A stretch of DNA of 64,000 nucleotides from Cerasicoccus sp. TK19100 (GTDB lineage: Bacteria; Verrucomicrobiota; Verrucomicrobiia; Opitutales; Cerasicoccaceae): assembly GCF_027257155.1 (NCBI RefSeq), contig NZ_JAPWDU010000001.1:434001-498000 (forward strand), given 5' to 3'. A model generated the notes under the pieces. It did no database searches, had not been told where the DNA came from, and saw nothing but the letters and a program-made list of their open reading frames with translations. Position numbers and translations under genes: made by a program. Below, piece after piece: positions 46,301-54,530 of this stretch (its first letter is position 1; the number at the start of each line of letters is the position of its first letter).

Positions 46301-46634
46301 TAAAACATCCACTACAAAGACATCCACTGCGGATAAACTCGCTCAAGACCGCGACAAGTTGGTCGCTGATCTCAAGCTCTTGGTCGAAGACGCCAAGCAC
46401 TTAACCGCTGACGCCAGCGACGCTACCTCGGAGTTTGCATCCGAAAAGGCAGAGCATGTGCGAGAGCAGCTAAATGACGTCATGGCCAAGCTCAAGGCCG
46501 AGGGGGAACATGTCGCCGGGAAGGCGAAAGACACCACTCAGGACCTTGAAAAGCTGATCAAGAAGCATCCTTGGCAGTCACTCGGCATCGCCGTAGTTGC
46601 CGGGATTGTTATTGACCGCTTTATGCGAGATTAA
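46293..46634 (+). CDS. YqjD/ElaB-type (DUF883) membrane-anchored protein
   Basis: The 113-residue protein has a heptad-rich soluble part and ends in the DUF883 motif KKHPWQSLGIAVVAGIVIDRFMR, a C-terminal membrane anchor. E. coli YqjD binds ribosomes at the inner membrane in stationary phase. It overlaps the kinase gene by eight bases and starts the yqjD-yqjE-yqjK-like set. Confidence 0.88.
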   Translation: MSNKTSTTKTSTADKLAQDRDKLVADLKLLVEDAKHLTADASDATSEFASEKAEHVREQLNDVMAKLKAEGEHVAGKAKDTTQDLEKLIKKHPWQSLGIAVVAGIVIDRFMRD

Positions 46635-46637
46635 GCA

Positions 46638-47015
46638 ATGAATCCGCTGGAATCCGCCGGCGCTATTGGCCAGACGTTGCTCCAGATGCTGGAGTCGCGC
46701 ATCGAGCTCTTTGGCGTCGAATACCGCATGGAAAAGGCTCGGCTCGCGGCCTTGGTAGGCGTTGCCTGCCTGGCTGCATCGAGCCTGGTCCTGGCGGGCG
46801 TTGCCGGAATCGTGGCGCTGGCGATGGCCACACCCGAGAAATATCAGACCTTCGTCATGGCGGCGGTGTGTTTCTTTTTCCTGGTTATTCTGGGCGCATG
46901 CATTGGCGCTGCATTCTACCTGATGGACCAGAAACGCACGCCATTCTCTGAAACCCGCCAAGAACTTCGAAAAGACGTCGCATGTTTATCTTCCGTTCTG
47001 AAAAAGAAGAAATAG
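46638..47015 (+). CDS. YqjE-like membrane protein (phage holin 3.6 superfamily)
   Basis: The 125-residue protein has two membrane helices (about 35-60 and 70-95) and a basic tail. It matches the YqjE layout in the YqjD-YqjE-YqjK set. It starts three bases after the YqjD-like gene and overlaps the next gene by 34 bases. Confidence 0.8.
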   Translation: MNPLESAGAIGQTLLQMLESRIELFGVEYRMEKARLAALVGVACLAASSLVLAGVAGIVALAMATPEKYQTFVMAAVCFFFLVILGACIGAAFYLMDQKRTPFSETRQELRKDVACLSSVLKKKK

Positions 47016-47281
47016 CCCGGCTCAAAGAGGAGATCAGTCGCGAGCGCGCGCAGCTCGGCCTGAGCACTCAAGAGCTCCTGCCGCAGGCGAAAAAAGCCGC
47101 CGCGATGGGCAGTGCTGTCTTCGCGATTAAGCGCTTTACGCCGCTGCTTCGCCCAGTGATTTTTGCTGTCGCCCAGCGTGGCCTGCGCAAGGGCACCGGC
47201 AAGGGCTTGTTTAAGATTGCCGCCCTGGGAGCCGCAGCCTTTGGTGCGTATAAATTGCTCGGCAGCGACGACGACGAATAA
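46982..47281 (+). CDS. YqjK-like small protein
   Basis: The 99-residue product has a charged N-terminal helix (about 5-35) and a hydrophobic, Ala/Gly-rich C-terminal half. Its place after the YqjE-like gene and its size support a YqjK-like role, although the sequence match itself is weak. The function is unknown. Confidence 0.65.
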   Translation: MFIFRSEKEEIARLKEEISRERAQLGLSTQELLPQAKKAAAMGSAVFAIKRFTPLLRPVIFAVAQRGLRKGTGKGLFKIAALGAAAFGAYKLLGSDDDE

Positions 47282-47338
47282 GCCGCCAAACCCGTCCACG
47301 GCGTTTGCCTGACGCGTGAAAATGGTTATCAGTGAAGC

Positions 47339-48826
47339 ATGTCAACGGTTGCGCTGATCTACCCGCATCAACTCTTTCGCCAACCACCGGCACGAGGCTG
47401 CCCGCTCTACCTGATTGAAGACCCGCTGCTGTTTGGCACGGATCGGCACTGGCCGTTAAATGCCCACCGCCAGCGCCTGGTGCTCCACCGCGCCTCGATG
47501 CAAGCCTACCGCAAGGAGCTGGAAGGCAACGGCCACGATGTGCGCTACGTGGATCTCCCGCAGGGGGGCAACAGCGACTCTACCACCATACTGCGCGCGG
47601 CGATTCCCAAGAGCATCGAACGGCTCTCGGTTTATGATCCGCATGACGACGTACTCGAACGCCGCTTGCAACGCTTTGCCGAGGAGCGCGGCATCGAGCT
47701 CTCCACTGAGCCCACGCCCGCCTTTGTCACACCAGCCGAGTTTCTGGAGAAGCATACCGGCGCGGACGCGAAAAAGCCCTTCATGGCGACCTTTTATCAG
47801 GCGCAGCGCAAGCGGATGAAAATCTTGCTCAATGACGACGGCAAACCCGTGGGTGGGCAGTGGTCCTTTGACGCCGACAACCGTAAAAAACTGCCCAAAG
47901 ACTACCCGGTGCCTGATGCACCACGCGCGCGGCGAAACCACTACGTCGACGAGGCAGTGGATTGGGTGAAAGACCGTTTCGCCGATAATCTCGGCTCGCT
48001 GGACAGGTTTGAGTGGCCCGTCACCCGCGTGGCTGCGCAGAGTTGGCTGGATACGTTTTTAGAAGAGCGATTTGCCGATTTCGGCCCCTATGAAGACGCT
48101 TTGTCCGGCCGTCACCGGGTGCTGTTTCACTCCGCCATCACACCCGCGCTCAACATTGGCCTGCTGACGCCGCAGGAGGTAGTCGACGCTGCGCTTAGCC
48201 ATGCGGAAAAGCACGACATCCCGCTCAATTCGTTGGAGGGCTTCATTCGGCAAGTCATTGGATGGCGGGAGTTTATGTGCGGCATTTATCGCCACCGTGG
48301 CGTGGAGATCCGGAATGGGAATTTCTGGAATTTCCGGCGCAAGATGCCGCAATGCTTCTACGATGCGTCGACGGGTATCCCGCCGGTCGACGACGCCATC
48401 AGCCGCGCGCTCGAGCACGGTTGGCTGCACCACATTGAGCGCCTCATGGTGCTGGGTAATTTTATGCTGCTCTGCCGCATTCACCCGACTGCTGTCTATC
48501 AGTGGTTTATGGAATTATTTGTCGACGCCTACGACTGGGTCATGGTGCCTAATGTTTACGGCATGTCGCAGTTCGCCGACGGGGGGACGTTTACCACGAA
48601 GCCGTATCTTTCGGGCTCGAATTACATCCGCAAAATGTCCCGCTACGCCAAGGGAGACTGGTGCGATACGTGGGATGGCCTTTACTGGAGCTTCATCGCC
48701 GACCACGAAGATTTCTTTGCTGATAACCAACGACTGGCGATGATGGCGCGCACGTGGAACAAAATGGACGAGGCAAAGCAGCGAAATCACCAGCATAATG
48801 CAGAAGCATTTCTCCGTGGATTGTAG
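47339..48826 (+). CDS. FeS-BCP/PhrB-family photolyase-related protein lacking the cluster CxxC
   Basis: The 495-residue protein begins with the family's VALIYPHQLF and carries the FAD-binding region PNVYGMSQFADGGTFTTKPY and IGWREFM. Members repair (6-4) or other DNA photoproducts using light. PhrB holds a 4Fe-4S cluster with a Cys-x-x-Cys pair in the tail; the equivalent stretch here (about 430-450) has only Cys442. The other Cys are at 21, 314, 339 and 379. It may lack the cluster or use other ligands. Confidence 0.85.
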   Translation: MSTVALIYPHQLFRQPPARGCPLYLIEDPLLFGTDRHWPLNAHRQRLVLHRASMQAYRKELEGNGHDVRYVDLPQGGNSDSTTILRAAIPKSIERLSVYDPHDDVLERRLQRFAEERGIELSTEPTPAFVTPAEFLEKHTGADAKKPFMATFYQAQRKRMKILLNDDGKPVGGQWSFDADNRKKLPKDYPVPDAPRARRNHYVDEAVDWVKDRFADNLGSLDRFEWPVTRVAAQSWLDTFLEERFADFGPYEDALSGRHRVLFHSAITPALNIGLLTPQEVVDAALSHAEKHDIPLNSLEGFIRQVIGWREFMCGIYRHRGVEIRNGNFWNFRRKMPQCFYDASTGIPPVDDAISRALEHGWLHHIERLMVLGNFMLLCRIHPTAVYQWFMELFVDAYDWVMVPNVYGMSQFADGGTFTTKPYLSGSNYIRKMSRYAKGDWCDTWDGLYWSFIADHEDFFADNQRLAMMARTWNKMDEAKQRNHQHNAEAFLRGL

Positions 48827-49136
48827 GTTCTGCTTAGCGTTTTTATCGCGAGCCATCTACTTCTGTATTGCTGAAATCTTCGTCGGTTATTCAGCACATT
48901 TGCTTGTTTCGTGAATAAATAGTGGGCTGTTAATAACCTTATTCATAACGTTGCTTCGTCACGCTATTGGCAGGCAAAGTCCCGCGATCCGTTACATTAG
49001 TCGGGGTTTTGTGTCGTTTGTGAGGCGGCTGAGTCACGGGCTTGTTAAGACTTGGGGGCCTCACTGATTGGGCTTTGACCGACTTATTCACAGTTATTAA
49101 CATTCGGGACCCATACAAGCTCACTGACGAACGACA
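48827..49136. other. Gap with four TTATTCA words and matched GTTAATAAC arms
   Basis: The 310-base gap has TTATTCA at 48887, 48939 and 49084 (the last extended to TTATTCACA) and its complement at 48912. GTTAATAAC lies at 48929-48937 and its reverse complement at 49093-49101. TTATTCACA fits the DnaA-box consensus. No gene is evident. It may be regulatory for the phosphoesterase gene. Confidence 0.45.
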
Positions 49137-50036
49137 ATGAAAAAGCCTGTCCTGAAATACAAAACCATCGTTCTTTCGGACGTTCACCTCGGCACGAATG
49201 ATTGTAAGGCCGAGGAAGTTAACTTTTTTCTCAAGCACACCCGCTGCGATAAATTAATCCTCAATGGAGATATTATCGACGGGTGGAGTCTTAAGCGGAA
49301 GCTTAATTGGAAGAAGAGCCACACGTGGTTTATCCGCCGTATCTTGAAGATAGCCGAAAAACGAAAGTCAGAGGTGATCTACGTGCGCGGCAATCACGAC
49401 GACTTTCTGGCTGGCTACCTGCCGCTGATGTTTGATCGCCTACAAATCGTCGAAGAGCACATCCACCACGGCGAAAAGGGCGACTACCTCGTCGTCCATG
49501 GAGACTGCTTTGACGCGGTTACGACGCACTCGAAATTCGTTTCGATTCTGGGCGATGTCGGCTACCAGCAGTTGCTGCGCATCAACCGCCTCTACAACAA
49601 GTGGCGCGCCTTCCGCGGTAAGGAATATTACTCGCTGAGCAAGGCGATCAAGGCGAAGGTCAAACAGGCCGTCAGCCACATCTCGGATTTTGAAGATCAC
49701 CTGCAAGCCCTGGCTTCGAAGCGCGGTTGCATGGGGATCATTTGCGGGCACATCCACACGCCCGAGGACAAGATGATCGGCGACACACATTACCTGAATT
49801 CGGGTGATTGGGTCGAGTCGCTGACCGCGCTCGTCGAAGACAAAGACGGCAATTGGGAAGTCCTCGACTATGGCGAGTTCTGCATCCGCCTGCACGAAAA
49901 GGCTGAGCTCGAGCAACGCAAAACACCGCTGCCTCCCGTCCGCGATGGCGAGGAGATCAAGGTCGCCAAGGAAGACACGAACGTCATCTGGCTGGACGAG
50001 CTCGACGAAGAAGAACTTGCCGCGCCTCATGCCTAG
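49137..50036 (+). CDS. UDP-2,3-diacylglucosamine diphosphatase-like metallophosphoesterase (LpxH-like)
   Basis: The 299-residue protein has the calcineurin-type metal motifs DVHLG, GDIIDGW, GNHDD, HGD and GHIH. The region after GNHDD (LPLMFDRLQIVEEHIHHG) is of the LpxH/LpxH2 type. It probably removes UMP from UDP-diacylglucosamine in lipid A synthesis. No other lpx gene adjoins, so another substrate is possible. A large palindrome lies after the stop. Confidence 0.85.
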   Translation: MKKPVLKYKTIVLSDVHLGTNDCKAEEVNFFLKHTRCDKLILNGDIIDGWSLKRKLNWKKSHTWFIRRILKIAEKRKSEVIYVRGNHDDFLAGYLPLMFDRLQIVEEHIHHGEKGDYLVVHGDCFDAVTTHSKFVSILGDVGYQQLLRINRLYNKWRAFRGKEYYSLSKAIKAKVKQAVSHISDFEDHLQALASKRGCMGIICGHIHTPEDKMIGDTHYLNSGDWVESLTALVEDKDGNWEVLDYGEFCIRLHEKAELEQRKTPLPPVRDGEEIKVAKEDTNVIWLDELDEEELAAPHA

Positions 50037-50047
50037 GCGTGACTTTC

Positions 50048-50164
50048 AAAGGTAGGGCGCAGTCTCCAGACAAGCCGCCAGCATCCTGCTGGACCGAAAA
50101 ATTTGCACACCGTGCAAATGCTACTCCACTGTGGCGGCTTGTCTGGAGGCTGCGCCCTACCTTT
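50048..50164. repeat. 33-bp inverted repeat enclosing two inner hairpins
   Basis: Arms 50048-50080 and 50132-50164 differ at one position. Inside are two small hairpins: CCAGCA/TGCTGG around 50078-50092, and ATTTGCAC/GTGCAAAT at 50101-50119. The right arm runs into the stop codon of the EboF-like gene. It lies between convergent genes, so it may stop transcripts from both sides. It resembles mobile palindromic repeats seen in some bacterial genomes. Confidence 0.85.
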
Positions 50165-51539
50165 AACGCAAATGCTCCAGCATCACGCCCAGCACATCCG
50201 TCGATGCGATCGAACCTGCCGCCGACTGATCGCTCGCGCCAATAATCAGCGGCCAGTCCTGTTGGTCGGCTGGCCGATGTCCATGCGAGCCTTTGACGAG
50301 ATTCGCGTCCAGCGGGATCACGTCGAACAGCGTGCGCAGACCCAGCTTTTTGCGAAGGAGTTTACCCGCAAGCTTGAGCTTGGGCATCGCAATTGACGGG
50401 TCGATAAAGAGCTCCACGGGGTCGAAGCCGGGCTTGCGGTGGATGTCCACCGTGCGCGCGAAGTCGGGTGCCTTGGCGTCGTCGAGCCAGTAGTAGTAGG
50501 TGAACCAGCTGTCCGGCTCAGAAAGCACGACGAGCTCGCCCGAGCGCGGATGATCCAGGCCGACGCGGGCCTTGGTGTCGGCGTCGTAAATTTCGCCCAC
50601 GCCGGGTGTCGCTTCGAGCAGGCGGCTGACTTCGCCGAGGATGGACTCATCCTGCACGTAAATGTGTGCGCACTGGTGGTCGGCCAAGGCAAAAGCCCGG
50701 CTGGCACCCTTGTCCAGAGTCTCCGTGCCAAGCTCGTCCTTGATGCTCAGCCAACCTCGTTCGCGGAACAGGCGGTTGAGGTGCACGGGACGCGATACCG
50801 GCGTGATGCCGTATTCCGAAAGCACAATCACCTGAACCCCGCGCGCATCGTAGCAGGCGACGAGTTCACCAACGACTTGGTCGATGGCGTGTAATTCGGC
50901 GGGGATGGACGCATCGTCCGGCCCGAGCTTCATCATGCAGTAGTCGAGGTGCGGCAGGTAAACGAGCGACACATCCGGCGCATGTTTTTCCTCAATCCAC
51001 TGCGCGGAGCGCGCTATCCACTGGGAGGACTCGATGCCGCTGGCGGGCCCCCAGAACTGCCGAAACGGAAACTCGCCGAGGTCCGCCTTCACGCGCTCAC
51101 GCAGGTCCATGGGGGTCGTGTGGACATCGAACACCTTGCCGCCGTCGGCCAGGTAGAGCGGCCGTGGCGTGATGGCGTAGTTGACGTGGGCATACATGTT
51201 GAACCACCAGAATAGCTGGGCTACGGTCGCCTCCGGGCGGTCGCGGCGCAGGAAGTGCCAGAGCTTGCGGCCCTGCATCAGGTGGTTGCTTTGTTTCCAG
51301 AAATGATGCTCGGCCAGCTCGCGGTCATACCAGCCGTTGGCGACGATGCCGTGCTGGCTGGGCAGCTGACCAGTCAGGTAAGTCGCCTGCGCGCTGCAGG
51401 TGTTGGCGGGCGCGACGGGTTCGATGGCGGCGACCGCCGTTCGTTGCGCCAGCTTTTGCAGGTTGGGCGTATGCTGGCCCAAGTGGCGCTGGCTCAGGCC
51501 AACGACATTGAGTACGGCTAGGCGAGGTGCAGTGTTCAT
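50163..51539 (-). CDS. eboF: EboF-like alkaline phosphatase-superfamily protein
   Basis: The 458-residue protein begins with the AP-superfamily pattern LNVVGLS...N-x-Q-K-L, then APANTCSAQATYLTG with the metal/nucleophile site, and later VLSEYGI and a His-containing metal region ADHQCAHIY. It is of the nucleotide pyrophosphatase/phosphodiesterase type found in ebo clusters. From ATG 51539, the start shares one base with the stop of the EboD-like gene (TAATG). The role of EboF is unknown. Confidence 0.75.
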   Translation of the reverse strand: MNTAPRLAVLNVVGLSQRHLGQHTPNLQKLAQRTAVAAIEPVAPANTCSAQATYLTGQLPSQHGIVANGWYDRELAEHHFWKQSNHLMQGRKLWHFLRRDRPEATVAQLFWWFNMYAHVNYAITPRPLYLADGGKVFDVHTTPMDLRERVKADLGEFPFRQFWGPASGIESSQWIARSAQWIEEKHAPDVSLVYLPHLDYCMMKLGPDDASIPAELHAIDQVVGELVACYDARGVQVIVLSEYGITPVSRPVHLNRLFRERGWLSIKDELGTETLDKGASRAFALADHQCAHIYVQDESILGEVSRLLEATPGVGEIYDADTKARVGLDHPRSGELVVLSEPDSWFTYYYWLDDAKAPDFARTVDIHRKPGFDPVELFIDPSIAMPKLKLAGKLLRKKLGLRTLFDVIPLDANLVKGSHGHRPADQQDWPLIIGASDQSAAGSIASTDVLGVMLEHLR

Positions 51540-52753
51540 TAGGCGAGGGCTGCGTACTCGGCCAAGGCGAGGGTTTCCTGGAGCGCGCGTTGCAACGCCT
51601 CGTGGTCGACCACGTTGATGTCGCGGTTGACGCCCGGTTCGGTGACCATGCACAGGCAAAGCTGTCCACCCAGATGCAGGCGAAATTCTTCAAAGCCCTC
51701 CAGCAGCGGTGCGTGGTCGTCGGTCGCGGCCGCGTTAAGTTCACGCTGCACATCGGGCGAGGCCAGCGGACCGAGTAGGCCCATTTCGCGAGCCACGGTT
51801 AATATGCCGGACAGATTTTCACTGCTGAGCAGGCCCACGCAATGTGCGTAATGGAGATCGATTAGCATGCCGATGGCGACGGCCTCACCGTGGCTCAGGC
51901 GAAACTCCGAGAGCTGCTCCAGCTTATGCGCGGCCCAGTGCCCGAAGTCCAGCGGTCGGCCTTCGCCTTGCTCGAAGGGATCGCCGCCCTGGGCGATGTG
52001 CTCAGCGTGGATGCGTGCGCTTTCGGCCACGGCGTGCTGCACTGCCTCTGGTTCCAGAGCGTTCAATGCGCCTGCATTCTGCCGCAGGTAAACGTAAAAT
52101 TGGCGGTCGCGAACCAGGGCCACTTTGAGCGCCTCAGCGAGGCCGGCGCGACGTTCGCGCTCCGGTTGGCTGGCGAGAAACGCGAAGTCGTTGACGACAG
52201 CCCAGGGCACGGAAAACGCGCCCGCCCAGTTCTTTTGGCCGAAGCGGTTCACGCCGCACTTTACGCCGACGCCGCTGTCGCCCTGGCTGAGCGTCGTGGT
52301 GGGCATTCGCACCAGACGCATGCCGCGATGAGCCGTGGCGACGGCAAAACCGACAACATCCAGCACCGCGCCGCCGCCGATGACCAGCACCCGCGAGTGA
52401 CGCGAGAGCGGCAGCGCCGCCAGCTGCTGCCAAATGGTCTCGACGACCGACCAGTCATTTTTCGCCTGTTCGCCGCCCGGGACTAGCATGGGCTCGGCCA
52501 CGAGTTCAATGGGATCGCCTGCGGCCTGTATCAGCTCGATTTTCCGGCTGACTTCGAGCGCCAAGTTGGGACGCGCCGCGAGCAAACCCTCATCCAAATA
52601 CACACAGACGCGCAGCGGTTCGCCGCTGGTCTGGTCATCGCCCCGCAACGCCCGCTCCAGCGTATGATTCTTCGGCAAAAAGGCGTTTTCCGTGTGGAAA
52701 ATGCGATGCACGAAGTGTGGGGTTACATTAAATTGCAAATCGGAACGAGGCAT
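51539..52753 (-). CDS. eboD: EboD-like 3-dehydroquinate synthase homologue
   Basis: The 404-residue protein has the sugar-phosphate cyclase fold with GGGAVLDVVGFAVATAHRG, PTTTLSQGDSGVGVK, and metal ligands in RLSHGEAVAIGM and DFGHWAAHKLE. It sits beside a UbiA-like and an AP-superfamily gene, which marks the EboD branch and not AroB of the shikimate path. The start at 52753 is the best-fitting inner Met; a Met at 52780 is possible. Confidence 0.82.
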   Translation of the reverse strand: MPRSDLQFNVTPHFVHRIFHTENAFLPKNHTLERALRGDDQTSGEPLRVCVYLDEGLLAARPNLALEVSRKIELIQAAGDPIELVAEPMLVPGGEQAKNDWSVVETIWQQLAALPLSRHSRVLVIGGGAVLDVVGFAVATAHRGMRLVRMPTTTLSQGDSGVGVKCGVNRFGQKNWAGAFSVPWAVVNDFAFLASQPERERRAGLAEALKVALVRDRQFYVYLRQNAGALNALEPEAVQHAVAESARIHAEHIAQGGDPFEQGEGRPLDFGHWAAHKLEQLSEFRLSHGEAVAIGMLIDLHYAHCVGLLSSENLSGILTVAREMGLLGPLASPDVQRELNAAATDDHAPLLEGFEEFRLHLGGQLCLCMVTEPGVNRDINVVDHEALQRALQETLALAEYAALA

Positions 52754-52793
52754 GAGCGCTTGTCGTAGAAAGGGATGCATCCTGCCGGGCGAA

Positions 52794-53678
52794 TCAAGTC
52801 GCGGCAAAACTTTTTTGCAGCCAAAGGGCGAGGGGGAAAAGTAAAAGCAGACAGACAAAGGCCAGCACCGGATGAGGTAAGCAAAGCGCCAGTGCATCGG
52901 TTAAAATAATACCTGCCAGCAGCCTGGGGATCGCCTTGGGTGGAGGCAAAGGCCTGCGTCGGAGGGGTAGGGCAGGTGCGTTCCAGAGCAACCAAACGAT
53001 GACAAAAAAGATCATCAGGACGAACCCGACTAACGTCGGGCTGTCGAAAAACGGCATCACTGCGATTGCCGCAATGGGCGTAAGCAGCAGCAGGCTTTGG
53101 GCTAGAGGGTAGTCGCGCTTTTTGGGGCCACTTTCCCCGGCGGCATTCCAGGTGAGTCCAATGATGTAGAGCGTGTGTGCCGCCGCCCAAATGATTGGCA
53201 GGATGGCAGAGTAATCACATGGCGCGGCGGCGCTGGCGGCCAGCAGCACCAAAGTGCCCCGAGCGAGCCCCATCGGCACACCGGCCCAGCGGGTTTTTTT
53301 ATGGATGACATCGTAGCCGACGATCAGCGCAATCAATATGGCTAGCAGCAGCGGCGATGCACCTGCGAGAAGGACGATCGCGCTGCCAGCGAGCATCCAG
53401 CCAATGCCAATCCATGTCACTTGGCTGCGGGTAAAGATGCCGCTGGGAATGGGGCGCTCGGGGCGGTATTGGCGGTCGAATGCCGCGTCGCAGGCGTCGT
53501 TAAGCGTCGTGCCGCCGAAGTAAAGGCATGTCGCGCCAAGGATTAATAAGAACAGCGACGGCTGGACATTGCCCCCGGCGAGAATCCAGCCCAATATCAC
53601 ATTGCTCCACACCGTGGGCATGTTGGAAAAGCGGCAAAGCTGCAGGAGGGCGTGGCCGCGGGAGCTGGGGGCGCTCAT
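52794..53678 (-). CDS. eboC: EboC-like UbiA-family prenyltransferase
   Basis: The 294-residue membrane protein has about eight helices. The first Asp-rich motif, NDACDAAFDRQYRPERPIPSG, is typical of UbiA prenyltransferases. The second is DVIHKKTRWAGVPMG, a shorter, altered one. In ebo clusters this protein, EboC, is thought to prenylate an unknown lipid carrier. It lies six bases from the LysM gene and just before the EboD-like gene. Confidence 0.82.
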   Translation of the reverse strand: MSAPSSRGHALLQLCRFSNMPTVWSNVILGWILAGGNVQPSLFLLILGATCLYFGGTTLNDACDAAFDRQYRPERPIPSGIFTRSQVTWIGIGWMLAGSAIVLLAGASPLLLAILIALIVGYDVIHKKTRWAGVPMGLARGTLVLLAASAAAPCDYSAILPIIWAAAHTLYIIGLTWNAAGESGPKKRDYPLAQSLLLLTPIAAIAVMPFFDSPTLVGFVLMIFFVIVWLLWNAPALPLRRRPLPPPKAIPRLLAGIILTDALALCLPHPVLAFVCLLLLFPLALWLQKSFAAT

Positions 53679-53684
53679 CGTGGC

Positions 53685-54395
53685 TTATTTCGCCGGAATC
53701 TTAATCTTTTGGCCGACGGCCAGACGGCGAGGGTCCACATCGGGATTGGCCGCGAGAATGGCGGCCACCGAGACGTTATACTGGTCGCTCAGTTTGGTAA
53801 AAGTGTCGCCGCTGCGGATGGTGTGGACCTTGGTCTCAGTTGTCGCGACGGGCAGGCTGGAATCGTCGTCATTATCTGTCGTGGCCAGGGGCAGGCGCTC
53901 CTGAGCGCTGTTGGTGGGGGAGCCCGAGTTCGCTGGCGCGAGCGAACCGGCGTTGTCCGTGGTTGTACTGTTGCGGCCCGTGGCGTTGGGGCGGCCCTGG
54001 CGATTCAGCGAGTCGATCAGCTCGGTCAATTTGTCCGCGGAGGTGTCGATCATGTCGCGGTTTTTATTAATTTCCACGCTGACTTGCTTGAGGGCGTTGT
54101 TGGCGTCGCGCGCGAGGAGCTGGGTTTGCTGTTCGGCGGCGGCGAGCTTGCTGGCTTGCTCGGCGTATTTGGCCTCCATGTCGGCAAGGCGGGTTTCGAG
54201 GCCCTCGACTTTGGCGCTCATGGCCTTAAGGCTGGATTGGGTGTCATCCGAGGCTCCGGCACCGGTCAGGCTGAAGTAGAGGGCGGCTCCGCCCAGCAGC
54301 ACACCGGCAAAGCCTACCAGCAGCGGCGCAATGATGCCGTTGTTACCCGGCGCGGAGCTGGTTTCAAACGACGAAAGATCGGAATCTACGGACAT
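53685..54395 (-). CDS. LysM-domain membrane protein with coiled coil
   Basis: The 236-residue protein has one membrane helix (about 20-42), a coiled coil (about 50-125), a Ser/Thr/Asn-rich linker and a C-terminal LysM domain (about 188-234, VHTIRSGDTFTKLSDQYNV). It would bind peptidoglycan. It lies six bases before the EboC-like gene and probably shares the operon. It is not one of the known ebo genes. Confidence 0.85.
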   Translation of the reverse strand: MSVDSDLSSFETSSAPGNNGIIAPLLVGFAGVLLGGAALYFSLTGAGASDDTQSSLKAMSAKVEGLETRLADMEAKYAEQASKLAAAEQQTQLLARDANNALKQVSVEINKNRDMIDTSADKLTELIDSLNRQGRPNATGRNSTTTDNAGSLAPANSGSPTNSAQERLPLATTDNDDDSSLPVATTETKVHTIRSGDTFTKLSDQYNVSVAAILAANPDVDPRRLAVGQKIKIPAK

Positions 54396-54530
54396 ATCAG
54401 TAGTTAACGTAGAGCACGCCAGCGCTACGAATCAAGCTGCATGTTCCTTTAAGTGCGTGGTTTAACGGATTTTTTGGGGTCTTGGTGGAGATGTTGCGCT
54501 TTAGCCGCCACCTTATGATGAAATCTTACT

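Noticed and set aside
48827-49136. Chromosomal replication origin
   Set aside because: Only one perfect DnaA box is present and no dnaA, dnaN or gidA gene is near; too weak to call.
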